The notes under the pieces are model-generated. The model was not told the origin of the DNA and searched no databases. It was given only the letters and a program-made list of their open reading frames with translations. Positions 34,384 through 41,782 of a stretch of DNA of 64,000 nt are shown in pieces. The position numbers were made by a program, and so were the translations under genes. The stretch comes from JANNNF01 sp040385825. Lineage in GTDB: Bacteria; Pseudomonadota; Alphaproteobacteria; Rhodobacterales; Rhodobacteraceae. The stretch is from NCBI GenBank assembly GCA_040385825.1, contig JAZKGQ010000006.1, positions 1 to 64,000 of the forward strand, written 5' to 3'. Within the stretch, counting starts at the first letter, position 1. Every line of letters begins with the position of its first letter.

Positions 34384-34545
34384 CTTCATAACTTCCCGCC
34401 AACGCGTGACCCTTACCATAGACCTTGCGGGGAATAGACAAGGCTTAAGCCGCGTTCCCTTGCAAGACAACGGCGAAACGTGGCAGTCGGGTGACGGCGG
34501 CAGGATCACGCCAAGTGCATCGAGCAGAACGGAACAGGACACAGC

Positions 34546-36279
34546 ATGCGTGTGGATGCGACCAGGGGCCAGGCCGAATTGACGGCGGCCCGCAGGCTCT
34601 CGAACAAGGCCCTTTCCGGGGCATTTCTGTTCTCGGTATTCGTCAACCTGCTGATGCTGACCGGGCCGCTGTACATGCTTCAGGTCTATGACCGGGTGCT
34701 GGCCTCGCAATCCGAAGCCACGCTGCTGGCGCTGTCGCTGCTGGCGGCGTTCCTGTTCCTGATGATGGGGATACTGGATTATGCCCGCGGCCGGGTGATG
34801 GCCCGAATCGGCGCGCGGCTGCAAGACACGCTGGACGCGCGGGTGCTGCAAGCCTCGTTCCGGGCGCTGACGGTGGTGCCGGGCGATACGGCGGCGCTGG
34901 CCGCACAGCGCGATCTGGAATCGCTGCAACGGTTCTGGGCGTCGCCGGTGCTGATCTCGCTGTTCGACATTCCCTGGACGCCGCTGTTTCTGGCGGCGAT
35001 CTTCGTGTTTCACCCGCTGCTTGGCTGGGTGTCCATCGCGGGCGGCGTGGTGCTGGTGATCATCACCGTCCTGAACCAGCGCGCCACCGAACAGCCCCTT
35101 GCCCGCGCCAACATGGCGACGATGACGGCGGAACGGCAATCCGACAACCTCAAGGCCGAATCCGAGCTGATCCAGGCGCTTGGCATGACCGGGGCCGCCT
35201 TCACCCGCTGGCAGAAGGCACGCGGGGCGGCGCTGGCCGAAGGGCTGACCGCAGGCGACACCGCCGGGTCATATGGCACGCTGTCCAAGACGTTCCGCCT
35301 GTTCCTGCAATCGGCCATGCTGGGCCTGGGGGCCTGGCTGGTGCTGCGCGGCGAGATGTCGCCGGGCGCGATGATTGCGGGGTCGATCCTGCTGGGTCGC
35401 GCCTTGCAGCCCATCGAACAGGCCGTGGGTCAATGGGCCGTCGTCACCCGCGCGCGGCAGGGCCATGCGCGGCTGGTCGACCTGTTGTCGCGCGTGCCGG
35501 TCGAGGCCCCCCGCACCCCCCTGCCCCGCCCCAAGGCCGTGCTGGATGTGCAGACCGTCTCGGTGGTGCCACCGGGGGAATCGCAGCCCATCCTGCGCGG
35601 CGTGTCCTTCCGGCTGGAACCGGGGCAGGCGCTTGGGGTGATCGGCCCGTCGGGGTCCGGCAAATCGACACTGGCCCGCGCGCTGATCGGCGTGTGGCGG
35701 CCGGCGGCGGGCAAGATCCGGCTGGATGGGGCCACGCTGGACCAGTATGATCCCGATGTGCTGGGCAGCTACATCGGCTATCTGCCGCAGCGCGTGACCC
35801 TGTTTGACGGCACCATCGCCGAAAACATCGCCCGCCTTCAGGCCGATGCCGACCCCGCCAAGATCGTGGCCGCCGCCCAAAAGGCTGCCGCCCACGACCT
35901 GATCGTGCGCCTGCCAGACGGCTATGACACGCGGGTTTCCACGGTGGGGGGCCGCCTGTCGGGCGGGCAGATCCAGCGCATCGGCCTTGCCCGCGCGCTT
36001 TACGGCGATCCGGTGATCATCGTGCTGGACGAACCGAACTCTAACCTCGACAACGACGGGTCCAACGCCCTGAACACCGCAATCCGCAATGCCAAGGCGG
36101 CGGGCTGCTGTGTGCTGATCATGGCGCACCGCCCGGCCGCCATTCAGGAATGCGACCTGCTGCTGGTGATGGAGGAAGGCACCCGCCGCGCCTTTGGTCC
36201 CCGCGATCAGGTGTTGAAGGAAATGGTCAAGAACGCCAGCGAGATTCAGAAATCCGCAGCCCCCGGAGGTGTGGCATGA
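34546..36279 (+). CDS. Type I secretion system permease/ATPase (PrtD-like)
   Basis: A 577-residue ABC exporter half-transporter. The N-terminal membrane domain has about five or six helices (ALSGAFLFSVFVNLLMLTG, YMLQVYDRVLASQSEATL). The nucleotide-binding domain has Walker A GPSGSGKST (about 368-376), signature LSGGQIQRIGLARAL (about 470), and Walker B VIIVLDEPNSNLD (about 490). No N-terminal C39 or C39-like domain, as in the PrtD/AprD type that exports RTX proteins. Coupled with the HlyD gene. No TolC gene nearby. Confidence 0.93.
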   Translation: MRVDATRGQAELTAARRLSNKALSGAFLFSVFVNLLMLTGPLYMLQVYDRVLASQSEATLLALSLLAAFLFLMMGILDYARGRVMARIGARLQDTLDARVLQASFRALTVVPGDTAALAAQRDLESLQRFWASPVLISLFDIPWTPLFLAAIFVFHPLLGWVSIAGGVVLVIITVLNQRATEQPLARANMATMTAERQSDNLKAESELIQALGMTGAAFTRWQKARGAALAEGLTAGDTAGSYGTLSKTFRLFLQSAMLGLGAWLVLRGEMSPGAMIAGSILLGRALQPIEQAVGQWAVVTRARQGHARLVDLLSRVPVEAPRTPLPRPKAVLDVQTVSVVPPGESQPILRGVSFRLEPGQALGVIGPSGSGKSTLARALIGVWRPAAGKIRLDGATLDQYDPDVLGSYIGYLPQRVTLFDGTIAENIARLQADADPAKIVAAAQKAAAHDLIVRLPDGYDTRVSTVGGRLSGGQIQRIGLARALYGDPVIIVLDEPNSNLDNDGSNALNTAIRNAKAAGCCVLIMAHRPAAIQECDLLLVMEEGTRRAFGPRDQVLKEMVKNASEIQKSAAPGGVA

Positions 36280-37577
36280 CCGAACAACCCATCTGGTCCT
36301 CACGCGGGCCGATCATCCTGGGGATGATCTCGGTCTTCATCCTTGTCGCAGGCTTTGGCGTCTGGTCGCTGGCGACATCGATTGCCGGGGCCATCGTCAC
36401 CACCGGCCAGATCGAGGTGGAACAGAACCGCCAGGTCGTGCAGCACCCCGATGGGGGCGTGGTCGATGAAATCCTCGTGACGGAATCCGCCACGGTCAAG
36501 GCTGGCGACGTGCTGATCCGGCTGGACGGCACCACCCTGAAATCGGAGCTTGCGATCGTCGAAGGCCAGTTCTACGAAATCCTCGCCCGCCGCGCCCGGC
36601 TGGAGGCTGAACGCGACGATGCCCCGACCCCGGTCTATTCCGACAGCCTGCTGGCCATCGGCAAGGCCCGCCCCGATGTCGCCAACCAGATCGACGGGCA
36701 ATCCCGCCTGTTCGTCGCCCGCCGCGAAACCCTGTCCAAGCAAAGCGAGCAACTCGAACGCCGCATTGGCCAGATCGTGTCGCAGGTCGACGGGGTCGAT
36801 GCGCAGACAAAGGCGCTGAACACCCAGCTTGACCTGATCGAACAGGAACTGGCCGATGTGCAAAGCCTGCTTGCCAAGGGTCTGGCGCAGCAGTCGCGGG
36901 TGTTGGCGCTGGAACGCGAACAGGCCTCGCTGGAGGGTCGCCTAGGCGAGCTTGCCTCGACCCGCGCGCAGGCACAGGGCCAGATGACGCAGATCGACCT
37001 TGAAATCCTGCGCCTTGCCGCCGCCCGCCGCGAAGAGGCCAACACCCAGTTGCGCGACATCGGCCCGACCGAACTGGAACTGGCCGAACGCCAGCGTGCC
37101 CTGATCGAACGCATCGGGCGGCTGGACATTCGCGCGCCTGTGTCGGGCATCGTGCTGGGTCTGCAATTCACCACGCCTCGCGCCGTGATCCGCCCCGCCG
37201 ACCCCGTGCTGTACCTGATCCCACAGGATCGCCCGCTGGTGATCGCAACCCAGGTGCCGCCGATCCACATTGATCAGGTCTATGCCGGGCAGCCGGTCAA
37301 GCTGGTGTTTTCGTCCTTTTCCAGCCGGACCACCCCGCAGCTGAACGGCCGTGTCAGCCAGGTGTCAGCCGATGCGTTCAGCAATCAGGAAACCGGCGCC
37401 TCGTTCTATCGCGCCGAGGTGATCCTCGACCCCGGCGAGATCGAAAAGCTGCAAGACCTCGTCCTGCTGCCCGGCATGCCGGTCGAGGCCTTCATCCAGA
37501 CCGATGTGCGCACCCCGATGGCCTATCTGCTGAAACCCTTCACCGACTATTTCTCGCGCGCCTTCCGCGAAAGCTGA
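36276..37577 (+). CDS. HlyD family type I secretion periplasmic adaptor
   Basis: A 433-residue membrane-fusion protein with one N-terminal helix (IILGMISVFILVAGFGVW). A lipoyl-like half (TTGQIEVEQNRQVVQHPDGG, DVLIRLDGTTL) is followed by a long alpha-helical hairpin with heptad-like character (about 120-290, LSKQSEQLERRIGQIVSQV) and the second lipoyl half RLDIRAPVSGIVLGL. The C-terminal beta region has GMPVEAFIQT. It bridges the ABC exporter to a TolC-like channel. The ATG overlaps the ABC gene stop (ATGA). Confidence 0.93.
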   Translation: MTEQPIWSSRGPIILGMISVFILVAGFGVWSLATSIAGAIVTTGQIEVEQNRQVVQHPDGGVVDEILVTESATVKAGDVLIRLDGTTLKSELAIVEGQFYEILARRARLEAERDDAPTPVYSDSLLAIGKARPDVANQIDGQSRLFVARRETLSKQSEQLERRIGQIVSQVDGVDAQTKALNTQLDLIEQELADVQSLLAKGLAQQSRVLALEREQASLEGRLGELASTRAQAQGQMTQIDLEILRLAAARREEANTQLRDIGPTELELAERQRALIERIGRLDIRAPVSGIVLGLQFTTPRAVIRPADPVLYLIPQDRPLVIATQVPPIHIDQVYAGQPVKLVFSSFSSRTTPQLNGRVSQVSADAFSNQETGASFYRAEVILDPGEIEKLQDLVLLPGMPVEAFIQTDVRTPMAYLLKPFTDYFSRAFRES

Positions 37578-37606
37578 CCCCGCGCCCCCATGACCGGAGC
37601 CTTGCC

Positions 37607-38068
37607 ATGTCCACCATCGACGCCCGCCTTGCCGAGCTGAACATCACCCTGCCCGACGCCCCCGCCCCTGCCGCCAACTATGTGCCGTTTGTGGTGACGG
37701 GCAATCTGGTCCACATCTCGGGCCAGATCAGCCAGACTGCGGATGGCCTGATCAAGGGCCGCCTTGGTGCCGACATGTCGGTCGAAGATGGTGCCGCCGC
37801 GGCACAGCGTTGCGCGATTTCCCTGCTGGCGCAGTTGAAAAAGGCCTGTGGCGGCGATTTCTCGCGTCTGGTGCGGGCGGTGAAGCTGGTGGGCTTCGTG
37901 AACTCCACCCCTGATTTCACCGATCAGCCAAAGGTCATCAACGGCGCGTCCGACCTAATGGTGGCGGTGCTCGGCGATGCCGGCCGCCATGCGCGCTCTG
38001 CCGTCTCTGCCGCCAGCCTGCCCTTCGGCGTGGCGGTCGAAATCGAAGGCATCTTCGAGATCCGCTGA
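37607..38068 (+). CDS. RidA/YjgF-like protein
   Basis: A 153-residue member of the RidA (YjgF/YER057c/UK114) superfamily, in the longer subgroup exemplified by NYVPFVVTGNLVHISGQI at the N-terminus and GDAGRHARSAVSAASLPFGV near the end. The arginine in the latter matches the substrate-carboxylate arginine of active RidA proteins (reactive enamine/imine deaminases). Role here unknown. It starts 29 bp after the HlyD gene and overlaps the next ATG (TGATG). Confidence 0.88.
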   Translation: MSTIDARLAELNITLPDAPAPAANYVPFVVTGNLVHISGQISQTADGLIKGRLGADMSVEDGAAAAQRCAISLLAQLKKACGGDFSRLVRAVKLVGFVNSTPDFTDQPKVINGASDLMVAVLGDAGRHARSAVSAASLPFGVAVEIEGIFEIR

Positions 38069-38838
38069 TGCGCGCGCCCCTGCCCCCCGCGTTTCTGTCC
38101 CGCCCGCTGGCCCACCGCGCCCTGCATGACAGCAAGGCCCGGCGGCCCGAAAACGCGCCCGCCGCCATCCGCGCGGCGATCGCGGCGGGTTACGGGATCG
38201 AGATCGACCTGCAACTGTCGTCTGACGGCGTGGCGATGGTGTTCCACGATGAAACCCTCGACCGCCTGACCGCCGCCCGCGGCCCGGTCAGCGCCCGCAG
38301 CGCCGCCGAACTGGGCCGGATCACCCTGACCGACGCCGACGATGGCATCCCCGGCCTTACCCAGATCCTGCACTTGGTTGCAGGCAAGGTGCCCCTGCTG
38401 ATCGAGCTGAAGGACCAGACCCTGACCATGGGGCAAACCGATGGCCGTCTGGAACAGGCCACCGCCAGCGCGCTTGGCGGCTATGCCGGGGATGTGGCGG
38501 TGATGTCCTTCAACCCCCATTCCATCGCCCATATGGCCCGCCTCGCCCCGCACATCCCGCGCGGCCTGACCACCTCGGCCTATGATCCCACTGACTGGGC
38601 ACCGTTGGACCCCGCCACCTGCGCCCATCTGCGCATGATCCCTGATTACGACCGCACTCTCAGCAGCTTCATCAGCCACGAGGCCGCCGATTTGCCCCGC
38701 CCCCGCGTGGCAGAGCTGAAATCGATGGGCGCTGCCATCCTGTGCTGGACCATCCGGTCGCCCGCAGCCGAAGCCGCAGCCCGGACCATCGCCCACAACA
38801 TCACCTTTGAAGGCTATCCCGCCCCCTTCCCCGCTTGA
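38068..38838 (+). CDS. ugpQ: Glycerophosphodiester phosphodiesterase
   Basis: A 256-residue GDPD TIM-barrel enzyme cleaving glycerophosphodiesters to glycerol-3-phosphate and an alcohol. Catalytic motifs: LAHRALHDSK with HR, RPENAPAAI, GIEIDLQLSSDGVAMVFHD with the metal-binding Glu/Asp and catalytic His. A metal-ligand glutamate follows in LLIELKD. No signal peptide, so cytoplasmic (UgpQ-like). Coupled to ridA. The C-terminus GAAILCWTIRSP matches the barrel's last strands. Confidence 0.9.
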   Translation: MRAPLPPAFLSRPLAHRALHDSKARRPENAPAAIRAAIAAGYGIEIDLQLSSDGVAMVFHDETLDRLTAARGPVSARSAAELGRITLTDADDGIPGLTQILHLVAGKVPLLIELKDQTLTMGQTDGRLEQATASALGGYAGDVAVMSFNPHSIAHMARLAPHIPRGLTTSAYDPTDWAPLDPATCAHLRMIPDYDRTLSSFISHEAADLPRPRVAELKSMGAAILCWTIRSPAAEAAARTIAHNITFEGYPAPFPA

Positions 38839-38869
38839 CGCCGTACCGCAGGGCACCACCTGTCCCTTG

Positions 38870-38946
38870 CCAGTTTCACATTGGCACAAATATCCTCGGG
38901 GCCAGCGCATTTGAAAAATGCGCAAGGGGGGTGGAAAACCCCCGGC
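38870..38946 (+). repeat. GGATATTT-type intergenic element, copy 4 (reverse orientation to flanking genes)
   Basis: Plus strand: CCAGTTTCACATTGGCAC, AAATATCCTCGGGG, then a perfect hairpin GCGCATTT-GAA-AAATGCGC (38905-38923) and GGGGGGTGGAAAACCCCC. Tail, core and GC-rich part are all present. Unlike most other copies it points opposite to the gene that ends just before it. Confidence 0.6.
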
Positions 38947-38971
38947 GCTTGCCGCAATCACACGGGCTGGA

Positions 38972-40126
38972 ATGACGCTTACCCTGCACAACGGCCTGTC
39001 CGACATCGCCCCCGACGCCTGGGATGCCGTCGCCGCCCCCGAACAGGCGACAGGCCGCCCCCTCGACCCGTTCACCACGCATCGCTTTCTGTCGGCGCTG
39101 GACAGGTCCGGGTCCACCGGCACCGGCACCGGCTGGACGCCCCACCCTCTTGTGCTGACCAAGGGGGACAAACTCGTGGCAGCGGTGCCGATGTACGCCA
39201 AGGGCCATTCCCAAGGTGAATACATCTTCGATCAGGGCTGGGCGCAGGCCTATGAGCAGGCGGGCGGGCGATACTACCCCAAACTGCAAATCGCCGTGCC
39301 CTTCACCCCCGCCACCGGCCGCCGCTTTTTGGGGCCACCAGACGCCCGCGCTACGCTGATCGACGCCGCCATCCAGATCGCGGCGCAAAACCGGCTGTCC
39401 TCGCTGCACGTCACCTTCTGCACGGCGGACGAGGCCGACGCCTTGGCCGGAACCCACGACCTGCTGCACCGCGTCACCCAGCAGTTCCACTGGGAAAACC
39501 GGGGCTATGCCGGCTTCAGCGATTTCCTCGCTGATCTGTCGTCACGCAAACGCAAGATGATCCGCCGGGAACGGGAAACCGCGCAAGGCCATGGTCTGAC
39601 CCTCCGCGCCCTGACGGGCGATCAGATCGAACCCGCCCATTGGGATGCGTTCTGGCAGTTTTACCAGGACACCGGCGCGCGCAAATGGGGCACGCCTTAC
39701 CTCACCCGCCGCTTCTTCACCGAAGCCCACAAAGCCCTGCGCGACGACATGCTGCTGGTTCTGGCCTTCGACGGCACCCGCCCGGTGGCCGGTGCGCTGA
39801 ACTTCATCGGCCGCGACACCCTGTTTGGCCGCTATTGGGGCTGCGCCGAAGACTACCCCTGCCTGCATTTCGAGCTGTGCTATTATCAGGCCATCGACTG
39901 GGCCATCACCCACGGGCTGCAACGGGTCGAGGCGGGGGCGCAGGGCGAACACAAACTGGCGCGCGGCTATCTGCCGACCCCGGTACATTCGCTGCACTGG
40001 ATCGCCGACCCCGGTTTCCGCTCGGCGGTTGCGCGCTATCTGGAACAGGAACGTCGCGCGGTGGATGAGGAGATCGAGGTGCTGACCGCCTACGGACCCT
40101 TCCGCCGCATCACATCCGAAGACTGA
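38972..40126 (+). CDS. GNAT/FemAB-like protein (DUF482 family)
   Basis: A 384-residue protein of the DUF482/COG3146 family, distantly related to GNAT and FemAB acyltransferases. Signatures: FTTHRFLSALDRSGSTG, FDQGWAQAYEQAGGRYYPKL, SSRKRKMIRRERETAQGHGL, YLTRRFFTEAHKAL, GRYWGCAEDYPCLHFELCYY and GAQGEHKLARGYLPTPVHS. The last is the most conserved part of the family. Substrate unknown; a cytoplasmic aminoacyl or acyl transferase is inferred. The start at 38972 is preferred over 38918 by homology-like N-terminus. Confidence 0.85.
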   Translation: MTLTLHNGLSDIAPDAWDAVAAPEQATGRPLDPFTTHRFLSALDRSGSTGTGTGWTPHPLVLTKGDKLVAAVPMYAKGHSQGEYIFDQGWAQAYEQAGGRYYPKLQIAVPFTPATGRRFLGPPDARATLIDAAIQIAAQNRLSSLHVTFCTADEADALAGTHDLLHRVTQQFHWENRGYAGFSDFLADLSSRKRKMIRRERETAQGHGLTLRALTGDQIEPAHWDAFWQFYQDTGARKWGTPYLTRRFFTEAHKALRDDMLLVLAFDGTRPVAGALNFIGRDTLFGRYWGCAEDYPCLHFELCYYQAIDWAITHGLQRVEAGAQGEHKLARGYLPTPVHSLHWIADPGFRSAVARYLEQERRAVDEEIEVLTAYGPFRRITSED

Positions 40127-40137
40127 AAGGACGACCC

Positions 40138-40428
40138 ATGCCCGGCATTTCCCTGACCGACCGCAGCCTGCTCGACCCCCTGCTTGCCAGCGGGTGGGAA
40201 ATGGTTGAAGGCCGCGATGCCATCACCAGAACCTTCAAGTTCAAGTCGTTCAACCACGCCTTCGGCTTCATGACCCGCGTGGCCTTGTATGCTGAAAAGT
40301 GGGATCATCACCCTGAATGGTTCAACGTCTATTCCCGCGTCACGGTCACGCTGACCACGCATGACGCAGGCGGGCTCAGCGATCTGGACGTGAAACTGGC
40401 GTTGAAAATGAACGATCTGGCGGCGTAG
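40138..40428 (+). CDS. phhB: 4a-Hydroxytetrahydrobiopterin (pterin-4a-carbinolamine) dehydratase
   Basis: A 96-residue PCD/DCoH protein that dehydrates 4a-hydroxytetrahydropterin. The signature KWDHHPEWFNVYSRVTVTLT with THDAGGLSDLDVKLA is complete, including the active-site histidines. No aromatic amino acid hydroxylase is in the window, so it may recycle pterin for a distant enzyme or have another role, as PCD proteins often do. It starts 11 bp after the DUF482 gene, with AAAGGA upstream. Confidence 0.93.
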   Translation: MPGISLTDRSLLDPLLASGWEMVEGRDAITRTFKFKSFNHAFGFMTRVALYAEKWDHHPEWFNVYSRVTVTLTTHDAGGLSDLDVKLALKMNDLAA

Positions 40429-40555
40429 CCCCCACCCCCAACCCCTCCCCACGAGGGGGAGGGGAGGCGCTTTTGCCACCTGTCCCGCACGCATTGCACC
40501 CAAAGAAAACGCGCCTCCCTCCCCCCTCCGTGGGGGAGGGCTGGGGTGGGGGGGC
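40429..40555. repeat. 127-bp GC-rich inverted-repeat element
   Basis: Left arm 40429-40470 (CCCCCACCCC, CCTCCCCACGAGGGGGAGG, GGCGC) is nearly the exact reverse complement of the right arm 40511-40555, with a 40-base central loop containing TTTTGCC and AAAGAAAAC. Arms of about 43 bp. It fills the whole gap between two converging genes and begins at the phhB stop. It may be a mobile miniature element and will also form a bidirectional terminator. Confidence 0.75.
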
Positions 40556-41781
40556 TACCGCAACCGTCCCAGAATATCCAGACTGGGGTAGCCATCCGGC
40601 ACCAGCCCCCGCGCCATCTGAAACGCCTTCACCGCAGCGATGGTCTTTGGCCCCATCCGCCCGTCCACCCCGCCCGCGTCAAAACCAGCCGCCGTCAGCA
40701 GGCGTTGCAACGCCATGCGCTCCTCCAGGCTCAGCGCCCGCAACTCGCGCGGCCATGGGGCGGCAATCGCAGGCCCGCCCTTGATCCGGTCGGCCAGATG
40801 GCCAATCGCGATCACATAGGCATCGGCGGTATTGTAGGCCTCGATCGCCTTGAAATTCCCGAACACCAGAAACGCCGCCCCGCGCGCGCCACCCGGCAGC
40901 AGCACGGATGCGAGGCCATGGTCCGGCAGATCGCCGCCCGCCGCAGGCACCACCCCCAAGGCACGCCAATCCGCCACAGGTTTCTTCACCCGCTCGGTCG
41001 TCTGCGCATAGTCAAACCGTTCGGGCAGCCGCACCTCCAGCCCCCAAGGCATCCCCTTTGCCCAGCCATGCCGCGCCAGATAATTTGCGGTCGATGCCAG
41101 CGCATCTGCCGGATCATCACCCCAGATGTCGCGCTTGCCGTCGCCGGTGAAATCGACCGCGTAATCCCACCAGCTTGACGGCATGAACTGGGTGTGCCCC
41201 ATCGCCCCCGCCCAACTGCCGACCATGCCTTCCGCCGTCACATCGCCATTTGCCACGATCCGCAGCGCCGCAATCAACTGCGCCTCAAAGAACGCGGCCC
41301 GGCGTCCGTCATAGGCCAGCGTCGCCAGCGCCCCGAGGATCGGCGTGTCGCCGCGCCAGGTGCCATAGGCGCTTTCCAGACCCCAGACAGCCACCACCAC
41401 CTCGGCCTCGACCCCATACGCCGCCTCGATCCGGGTCAAAAGATCGCGGTTGGCGGCCAGCGCCTTGATGCCATTGGCCACCCGGTCCTCGGACACGGCG
41501 GTATCCAGATAATCCCAGATCGTCTTGCTGAATTCATTCTGGTTGCGGTCGCGCTTGACGATGGCCTCGCTGAACTGCACGTCCCGCATGGCAGCGTCGA
41601 ACACCGCCGCAGGCACACCCGCCGCAAGCGCACGGGGGCGAAAACCCGCAACCCAAGCCTGCATCCCCGCCTGATTGCGCGCTGCGTCCACCACCACACC
41701 CCCGTCACTGTCCTGCCCCAGGGCCGATTGCGCCGCCGCAGGGCCTGCCATCAGCACAGCAACTGCCAACCAGCCCCCCAC
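40555..41781 (-). CDS. Lytic murein transglycosylase, MltB family, periplasmic
   Basis: A 408-residue paralogue of the protein at 6887-8113, with the same order: signal peptide (LAVAVLMAGPAAAQS, no lipobox), SLT_2 catalytic domain with AVWGLESAYGTWRGDTP and AMGHTQFMPSSWWDY, and C-terminal PG_binding_1 (GVDGRMGPKTIAAVKAFQ). Lacking a lipid anchor it should be soluble in the periplasm. The start is GTG at 41781, one base after the rnr stop, so it is probably co-transcribed with rnr. The stop lies in the inverted-repeat element. Confidence 0.9.
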   Translation of the reverse strand: MGGWLAVAVLMAGPAAAQSALGQDSDGGVVVDAARNQAGMQAWVAGFRPRALAAGVPAAVFDAAMRDVQFSEAIVKRDRNQNEFSKTIWDYLDTAVSEDRVANGIKALAANRDLLTRIEAAYGVEAEVVVAVWGLESAYGTWRGDTPILGALATLAYDGRRAAFFEAQLIAALRIVANGDVTAEGMVGSWAGAMGHTQFMPSSWWDYAVDFTGDGKRDIWGDDPADALASTANYLARHGWAKGMPWGLEVRLPERFDYAQTTERVKKPVADWRALGVVPAAGGDLPDHGLASVLLPGGARGAAFLVFGNFKAIEAYNTADAYVIAIGHLADRIKGGPAIAAPWPRELRALSLEERMALQRLLTAAGFDAGGVDGRMGPKTIAAVKAFQMARGLVPDGYPSLDILGRLR

Positions 41782-41782
41782 A

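Noticed and set aside
36150..36275. Upstream extension of the HlyD gene inside the ABC gene
   Set aside because: The additional residues are the ABC gene read in another frame; the ATG at 36276 overlaps the ABC stop and starts a normal HlyD N-terminus.
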